Below, piece by piece: positions 59,136 to 64,000 of a DNA stretch of 64,000 bases. A program made the translations under genes and the position numbers. This DNA is from Candidatus Gastranaerophilales bacterium (GTDB lineage Bacteria > Cyanobacteriota > Vampirovibrionia > Gastranaerophilales > Gastranaerophilaceae), in contig CAAFYU010000046.1 in assembly GCA_900767135.1 (NCBI GenBank), forward strand, positions 1 through 64,000, given 5' to 3'. Numbering within the stretch: position 1 is the first letter of the stretch; each line of letters starts with the position of its first letter. The notes under the pieces are model-generated. The model had not been told where the DNA came from. It worked only from the letters and a program-made list of their open reading frames with translations, and searched no databases.

Positions 59136-61808
59136 ATGCTTTTGACTGATCACGTTCAAGCCATCATAAAGTCCGCAAAATCAATTGTTGTGGCAAGAAA
59201 CTATCCGGAACTTAATCCCGAACATTTGATGCTTGCATTAATGCTTGATGAAAACGATTTACCAAAAATTTTAATTGAAAGAGTAGATGTTATAACCCCC
59301 GCTGTTATAGATCGTTTAAATAATTATATCTCTAAACGTGCGTATTATGCTCGTGGAAAGTTTTCTGACGTCAGACTCTCTACCGACACAATCAGATTGA
59401 TGAAAATTGCACAAGATGAAGCCGAAAAACATGGCGATGAACAAGTTAGCATTGAACACCTTTTTCTAGCATTATTCAAAATAGACAACAAAACTTTAAA
59501 TTATCTATGGCAACAATGTGAAATAAACAGGCTAGAACTTTACGAAAAAATGACGGAAGTTGTTGATAGTATTGAATCTATCGAGGAAACTACTATTGTA
59601 TCCCCAACACAAAATCAAACTTCTGAAACAGAAGAAAACAACGATTTATTGCCGCTTTTGGAACAAGAACAATCTACAAATCTTTCAACAAGTGCAACCA
59701 CAACCAAACACAAAAAAAATGATGCACTTACAAAATACACAACAGATTTAACAGAACTTGCTAAAAAAAATAAGCTTGATCCTGTTATCGGGCGTGACGA
59801 TGAAATTAGACGAACAATTCAAATTTTAAACAGACGTTCAAAAAATAACCCTGTTATTATTGGCGAACCTGGGGTTGGAAAAACTGCCATAATTGAAGGA
59901 CTTGCACAAAGAATTATTTCAGGAGATGTTCCGGAAAGTCTTAAAAATGATAAAATTCTTGCATTAGACTTAGGTGCAATGCTTGCCGGTGCATCATACA
60001 GAGGTGAATTTGAAGAGCGATTAAAATCTGTTCTTAAAGCAATTGAAGAAAAATCTGATGATTTAATGCTTTTTATAGACGAAATTCACACAATCATGGG
60101 AGCGGGCTCATCAGAAGGCTCTGCTGATGCCGGAAACCTTTTAAAACCAATGCTCGCACGAGGAGCAATAAGGGTTATCGGAGCAACCACAACTGATGAA
60201 TACCGAAAATATATTGAAAAAGACAAAGCTATGGAACGACGTTTTCAACCTGTTATTGCAGAAGAGCCAACCGTTGAAACTACGATTAGCATTCTTAGAG
60301 GTTTGAAAGACAAATATGAAGGTTATCATAGCGTAAAAATTCTGGATAGTGCAATTGTGGAAGCCGTAAAACTTTCACACAGATATATTTCTGATAGATG
60401 TTTGCCTGACAAAGCCATCGATTTGCTTGACGAAGCAGCTTCTGCATTACGTATTGAAATTGATACCATGCCGGAAGAAATTGATGTTTTTATCCGAGAA
60501 AAAATACAACTTGAAATGAACAAAAAAGCTCTTGAAAAAGATGAAACACCGGAAGCAAACAAAAAACTTGAAAAAATTTACAAAAAAATAGCAGATTTAG
60601 ACACAAAAATAGAAAAACTTAAAACTCAGTGGCTTAAAGAAAAGAAAATTATTGATTCTTCCGCCGCAATTAAAAGAAACATTGAAAAATTAAAAGCACA
60701 AATTGAACAGAACAAGAAAAATCCTTCAATGACTCTGGTTTTGGAAGAAAAATACAGCCAGATGCTTGATATGGAACAAAAACTTCAAACTTTACAACTG
60801 GAAAGTGGTAAAAAACGATTGATAAAAGAAGAAGTTGACGGTGACGACATTGCAAACATTGTTGCAAAATGGACCGGAATACCTGTAAACAGGCTTCAAG
60901 AGGACGAATCAAAGAAACTTATTGAAATGGAAAAAGTTATGCATAAACGTGTAATCGGACAGGAAGAAGCTGTTACGAAGATTTCTAATGCAATACGTCT
61001 TTCTCGTTCCGGTTTACGAGATCCAAAACGACCTATCGGCACATTTTTGTTTCTTGGGCCGACAGGTGTTGGCAAAACAGAACTCGGTAAAACCCTTGCC
61101 TATATTTTATTTAATGACGAAGACGCTCTTATCCGCATTGATATGTCAGAGTTTATGGAAAAAGCTTCAATTTCCAGACTGGTAGGAGCAACAGCAGGTT
61201 ACGTAGGATATGAAGAGGGTGGACAATTAACAGAAGCTGTTAGAAGAAAACCTTATTCAGTAGTTCTTTTTGATGAAGTTGAAAAGGCTCACCCTGACGT
61301 ATTTAATCTTATGCTACAAATGTTTGACGATGGGCGATTGACAGACGGACAAGGACGACTGATAGATTTTAAAAATACTGTTATTATCATGACAAGTAAC
61401 CTCGGAAGTGATGTTATTCTTGATAAATCATTGAATGATGAAGACAAAAAAGAGGCATTAAATCACGCACTTAGACAAAAATTTAAACCCGAATTCCTTA
61501 ACCGTATTGATGAAATTATTATGTTTAAAGCTTTAACTCTTGATGAATTAACTCAAATTGTAGACATACAAACAAATTCACTCAAAAAACGACTTTCTGA
61601 GCAAGAAATTGAGCTTGAAATAACAAATTCTGCACGTAAACACTTAGCTGATGAGGGTTATGAACCTCTTTACGGAGCCAGACCTCTCAGACGAGCAATC
61701 AGACAACTTGTCGAAATTCCATTATCAATGAAAATTCTGGAAGGAGAATTCAAAAAAGGCGACAAAGTTACTGTCGATTTTGACGGAAAAAATTTGATAT
61801 TTAATTAA
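59136..61808 (+). CDS. clpB: ATP-dependent disaggregase ClpB
   Basis: 890 residues. The N domain (about 1-150) precedes two AAA+ modules: the first Walker A GEPGVGKT near residue 243 and the second GPTGVGKT near 641. Between them is the long ClpB-type middle coiled coil (about 405-540, [16 protein letters not shown] to QLESGKKRL), which rules out the short ClpA/ClpC type. ClpB extracts proteins from aggregates together with DnaK, whose gene in this window is interrupted. The ribosome binding site is AAAGGAG. No McsA/McsB or ClpP gene is adjacent. Confidence 0.93.
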   Translation: MLLTDHVQAIIKSAKSIVVARNYPELNPEHLMLALMLDENDLPKILIERVDVITPAVIDRLNNYISKRAYYARGKFSDVRLSTDTIRLMKIAQDEAEKHGDEQVSIEHLFLALFKIDNKTLNYLWQQCEINRLELYEKMTEVVDSIESIEETTIVSPTQNQTSETEENNDLLPLLEQEQSTNLSTSATTTKHKKNDALTKYTTDLTELAKKNKLDPVIGRDDEIRRTIQILNRRSKNNPVIIGEPGVGKTAIIEGLAQRIISGDVPESLKNDKILALDLGAMLAGASYRGEFEERLKSVLKAIEEKSDDLMLFIDEIHTIMGAGSSEGSADAGNLLKPMLARGAIRVIGATTTDEYRKYIEKDKAMERRFQPVIAEEPTVETTISILRGLKDKYEGYHSVKILDSAIVEAVKLSHRYISDRCLPDKAIDLLDEAASALRIEIDTMPEEIDVFIREKIQLEMNKKALEKDETPEANKKLEKIYKKIADLDTKIEKLKTQWLKEKKIIDSSAAIKRNIEKLKAQIEQNKKNPSMTLVLEEKYSQMLDMEQKLQTLQLESGKKRLIKEEVDGDDIANIVAKWTGIPVNRLQEDESKKLIEMEKVMHKRVIGQEEAVTKISNAIRLSRSGLRDPKRPIGTFLFLGPTGVGKTELGKTLAYILFNDEDALIRIDMSEFMEKASISRLVGATAGYVGYEEGGQLTEAVRRKPYSVVLFDEVEKAHPDVFNLMLQMFDDGRLTDGQGRLIDFKNTVIIMTSNLGSDVILDKSLNDEDKKEALNHALRQKFKPEFLNRIDEIIMFKALTLDELTQIVDIQTNSLKKRLSEQEIELEITNSARKHLADEGYEPLYGARPLRRAIRQLVEIPLSMKILEGEFKKGDKVTVDFDGKNLIFN

Positions 61809-61822
61809 TTTTATTTCAAATA

Positions 61823-62785
61823 CTATTTAACGACAGATTTGTTTTTATCATCGAATCTGTCTGCCAAAAACGTTGAAATAAAAGGAATTATAATATAATA
61901 AATTCCGCCTAATATTAGTGCCGGTTTAACGATTTTTATGCCTTCTATATATTTGTCGAGATTTTTGGAGTTTGCATTTGCGATTTTAAATTTTTCAATA
62001 AATTTTTCACTAGATTTTTTTGAAACCTTGTCGAGTGCATATCCGCCACCAATACACAAACCTGTCGATATTGCCGAATTATAAATTAAGGCACGCTTTC
62101 TATCCTCTTCAATTCCTTTACTCTTTTGTGTTTGCCTGATAAAAACACCGGTTGCCAAAGCGTCTGTCATTGCCATCAAGTGCATTGGAAAATTCGTATT
62201 ATGGAATTTATCCGTAAGTTTTTGCACAAAAGATGAGTCGATAATTTTTCCCACTCCTTTGGCTAAAATATTTTTCCCCGTAAAGCTGACATTTTTTTTC
62301 TTGTCTAAATTTTCACCATTTACATCTTTTTTAGGAAAAATTTTTGACATAAAAGGCGGAATTAAAGCACAAGTCAAAATTGATTTTGGAGCCACTACCA
62401 AAAAACCTAAACCGAGTTTGAAAAGTTGAGTCGCAAATTTGTATTTAGATGAAGATGTTAAAGATTTTTCACTATCTTTTAAGGTTTTAATAGTTTTTTT
62501 AGATAAATATTCTGCCGGATTTTCGTCAATTTTTTTCACTGCATTGGCAAACGGTTTTGACACCAAAAGCATCATCAAATATCCAGCAGCACTTGATGCA
62601 AACGAACGAACACAGGCATATTTTTTGTTCTCTTTGTCGGTCTTTGGGGTTGACATAATTGCAATAGGGCGTGCAACTGTTGAAAGCACAAAAGACGTCG
62701 TTGCACCAAACAACAAGCTATTATCGGCTGCAAATTTCAAACTCTTTTTAAAAATTTTATTTGTGTAAATTTGTTGAACTTTCAT
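61823..62785 (-). CDS. Hypothetical membrane-associated protein with SFTGK tag
   Basis: 320 residues with several hydrophobic segments (about 24-45, 66-84, 120-145, 235-255, 284-306) that look like membrane helices, and a central SFTGKN tag (about residue 167) of the kind seen in other proteins of this lineage. The part after the tag has LMAMTDALATGVFIRQTQKS. No enzymatic motif is recognised. It shares a 25-bp divergent promoter region with pnuC and appears to be leaderless. Confidence 0.65.
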   Translation of the reverse strand: MKVQQIYTNKIFKKSLKFAADNSLLFGATTSFVLSTVARPIAIMSTPKTDKENKKYACVRSFASSAAGYLMMLLVSKPFANAVKKIDENPAEYLSKKTIKTLKDSEKSLTSSSKYKFATQLFKLGLGFLVVAPKSILTCALIPPFMSKIFPKKDVNGENLDKKKNVSFTGKNILAKGVGKIIDSSFVQKLTDKFHNTNFPMHLMAMTDALATGVFIRQTQKSKGIEEDRKRALIYNSAISTGLCIGGGYALDKVSKKSSEKFIEKFKIANANSKNLDKYIEGIKIVKPALILGGIYYIIIPFISTFLADRFDDKNKSVVK

Positions 62786-62810
62786 TGCAATTTATTATAC
62801 AATGCTCATA
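62786..62810. promoter_or_regulatory. Overlapping divergent leaderless promoters (pnuC / SFTGK protein)
   Basis: Only 25 bases separate the two start codons. Read on the minus strand, TATAAT (62794-62799) ends 8 bases before the ATG of the minus gene. Read on the plus strand, TACAAT (62798-62803) ends 7 bases before the ATG of pnuC, with TTGAAC at 62774-62779 as a possible -35 at 18-base spacing. The -10 boxes overlap by two bases, so the two promoters should exclude each other. Neither gene has a ribosome binding site. Confidence 0.5.
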
Positions 62811-63509
62811 ATGAAAATTGTAGAATTTGTAAACAAAGAATTAAACGGGTGGAAAAAACATGAAATAATTTTTCTTTCTTTGGTGTTATTTTTCATACTA
62901 ATTTCATCTCACTTGGTAAAAGATACTCCAATTGCTGTTATGTCAGCAATTTGTGGAATTATGTACACAATTATAGCAGGCAAAGGCAAAATTTCATGCT
63001 ATTTTTTTGGACTTGCAGGTTCTTGGTGTTATGTGTGGTTATCGCTCATAAATGCACTATGGGGCAATATGCTTTTGTATCTTTGTTATTATATTCCAAT
63101 GCAAATTTTAGGGATTTTCAGATGGAAAAAACATTTGCATAGCGACACAAACGAAATTATTAAAATAAAATTAGGTACAAAGCAAAGAATTATTCTACTT
63201 TTGGTTGGAATTGTCGGTTCTGTTATAACGAGTGGAATTTTATATTTATGCCATGACAAAAGCCCTGTCGCTGATGGGATTACAACGTTTTTATCAATTT
63301 TAGGAATGTATTTAACAGTAAGACGTGCAATAGAACAATGGGTTATTTGGTTATTTGTAAACGGAATTTCTGTTTTAATGTGGTTGAATTTGTTTATGCA
63401 TGGTGCGAAAACTCTGTCAACCGTCATTATGTGGAGCGTTTACTTTGTCCTTGCGATTTATTTTTATTTCGATTGGCGAAAAAGCTTCAAAACAGATATT
63501 CAAGCTTAA
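62811..63509 (+). CDS. pnuC: Nicotinamide riboside transporter PnuC
   Basis: 232 residues from the ATG at 62811 (an ATG at 62802 overlaps the -10 box). About seven membrane segments. The family's conserved block is present: GIMYTIIAGKGKISCYFFGL, LYLCYYIPMQILGIFRWKKH with the substrate-binding W/Y residues, and the closing RAIEQWVIWLFVNGISVLMW. It imports nicotinamide riboside for NAD synthesis. No NAD-regulated riboswitch is seen; its start codon is 25 bases from the divergent gene. NAD use by the SIR2-like protein is at most a loose link. Confidence 0.92.
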   Translation: MKIVEFVNKELNGWKKHEIIFLSLVLFFILISSHLVKDTPIAVMSAICGIMYTIIAGKGKISCYFFGLAGSWCYVWLSLINALWGNMLLYLCYYIPMQILGIFRWKKHLHSDTNEIIKIKLGTKQRIILLLVGIVGSVITSGILYLCHDKSPVADGITTFLSILGMYLTVRRAIEQWVIWLFVNGISVLMWLNLFMHGAKTLSTVIMWSVYFVLAIYFYFDWRKSFKTDIQA

Positions 63510-64000
63510 AATCTAAACTTTGTTGAAAAATTTAACTGAGAGCGAGTCGGCGTTGAAGTTTCTGAGTAAATCTGGCTTGCACCTATATTAAAGTCCATTC
63601 TGTCATCTTTAAAAGGTTTTAGAGAAAAAACAAATTCACTTTTTTTATTCTTGTCTAAAAAACTTGTTGAATAAATATTTTGGACAGAAACACGATTGTT
63701 CAACTTATATTCAGGCGAAAAAGAAAGAGTACCTTTGCCACGCTGATCAAGGGAAGCAAAACTGTTACTCTTATAAGATGTATTAAAAGAAAATTTATTT
63801 TTCTGATACTTTGTAAACAGTGTACTTGTTTGAGTCAAACTTTCAGGGGCAATTTTGCTATCGTATTTAGTGCCGATGGTAAAATTACCATGTTGTTTTT
63901 GGTTTGTAAAAGATGTTGATTTTGACTCATAAGGATTAAAATTGTCGTATTTATAAATATTTTCAGGAGAAAGTCTGTCATCAGATTTTGTAGTTACATC
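63506..64000 (-). CDS. Outer membrane beta-barrel protein, C-terminal part (cut by window end)
   Basis: The open frame runs through the window edge, so the N terminus is missing; at least 164 residues are visible. The visible part consists of alternating amphipathic strands (FTIGTKYDSK, KNKFSFNTSYKSNS, KGTLSFSPEYKLNNRVSVQN, SEFVFSLKPFKDDRMDFNIG) and ends in RSQLNFSTKFRF, with the terminal Phe recognised by the BAM machinery. The fold is a large outer membrane barrel; its function cannot be told without the N-terminal portion. The 3' end overlaps the pnuC stop by 4 bases. Confidence 0.75.
   Translation of the reverse strand, partial: DVTTKSDDRLSPENIYKYDNFNPYESKSTSFTNQKQHGNFTIGTKYDSKIAPESLTQTSTLFTKYQKNKFSFNTSYKSNSFASLDQRGKGTLSFSPEYKLNNRVSVQNIYSTSFLDKNKKSEFVFSLKPFKDDRMDFNIGASQIYSETSTPTRSQLNFSTKFRF

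Overview
The window is AT-rich, densely coding DNA from what looks like an uncultured gut bacterium of the Gastranaerophilales (Melainabacteria/Vampirovibrionia, the non-photosynthetic sisters of Cyanobacteria). The assignment is an inference. It rests on several lineage-type hypothetical proteins with a short N-terminal or internal SFQGK / AFKGN / SFTGK-like motif, on a diderm envelope (TolC, LolA-like, heptosyltransferase-like and LpxL-like proteins, beta-barrels ending in an aromatic residue) in a Firmicutes-like low-GC background, on the MEP isoprenoid pathway (IspD, IspF), and on a ferredoxin-linked 2-oxoacid oxidoreductase typical of anaerobes. No rRNA gene or CRISPR array is seen, and there is one tRNA.

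Layout. 1-372: repeat-rich spacer. 0.4-2 kb: two YbjQ-type proteins and an M48 metalloprotease in one operon. 2.1-3.6 kb: a Cys-rich small protein and a TolC-type protein. 3.7-10.8 kb: secreted GH13 enzyme, ROK sugar kinase, GT9 glycosyltransferase, GAF-GGDEF-HD signalling protein, ThiL and IspD. 11-12.8 kb: dnaK with an in-frame TAA. 13-20 kb: small secreted and hypothetical proteins, a YkgJ-like protein, a PrsA/SurA-like lipoprotein, Mfd and a decayed autotransporter-like gene. 21.1-27.9 kb: an island next to tRNA-Ala, bounded by 26-bp direct repeats copied from the tRNA 3' end. It holds a predicted ADP-ribosyltransferase, a SIR2-like protein paired with an AAA/DUF4143 ATPase, a piece of a tyrosine integrase and a DUF262/DUF1524 (GmrSD-like) nuclease. 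28-37.9 kb: LRR-like protein, mini-RNase III, secreted proteins, two GT2 glycosyltransferases plus a GT2 fragment, an XRE regulator, an ABC-F ATPase, IspF, an AlkD-like protein and threonine synthase. 38-45 kb: a seven-gene aryl-polyene-like cluster without ketosynthase, ketoreductase or ACP. 45-50 kb: TonB/TolA-C-like protein, MerR-like protein, RecA, YvlD-like protein and two acyltransferases. 50-59 kb: coiled-coil proteins, a four-subunit 2-oxoacid:ferredoxin oxidoreductase and a GlcD-type oxidase. 59-64 kb: ClpB, a lineage-specific membrane protein, PnuC and the 3' end of an outer-membrane barrel gene.

How the genes work together. The 38-45 kb cluster can be read as a lipid or pigment tailoring and export unit: acid activation, dehydration, thioester release, O-methylation, acyl transfer, and LolA/MMPL export to the outer membrane. 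The 21-28 kb island reads as an accessory defence/toxin cargo whose integrase has decayed. Envelope biogenesis, proteostasis (DnaK, ClpB, PrsA-like, M48) and DNA repair (Mfd, RecA, AlkD-like) dominate the rest.

Two genome-wide habits stand out. Many genes have a -10 box only 6-9 bases before the ATG and no Shine-Dalgarno, which suggests widespread leaderless transcription. Several families of small palindromic repeats also fill the spacers, and one composite copy lies in frame inside the MMPL exporter gene.
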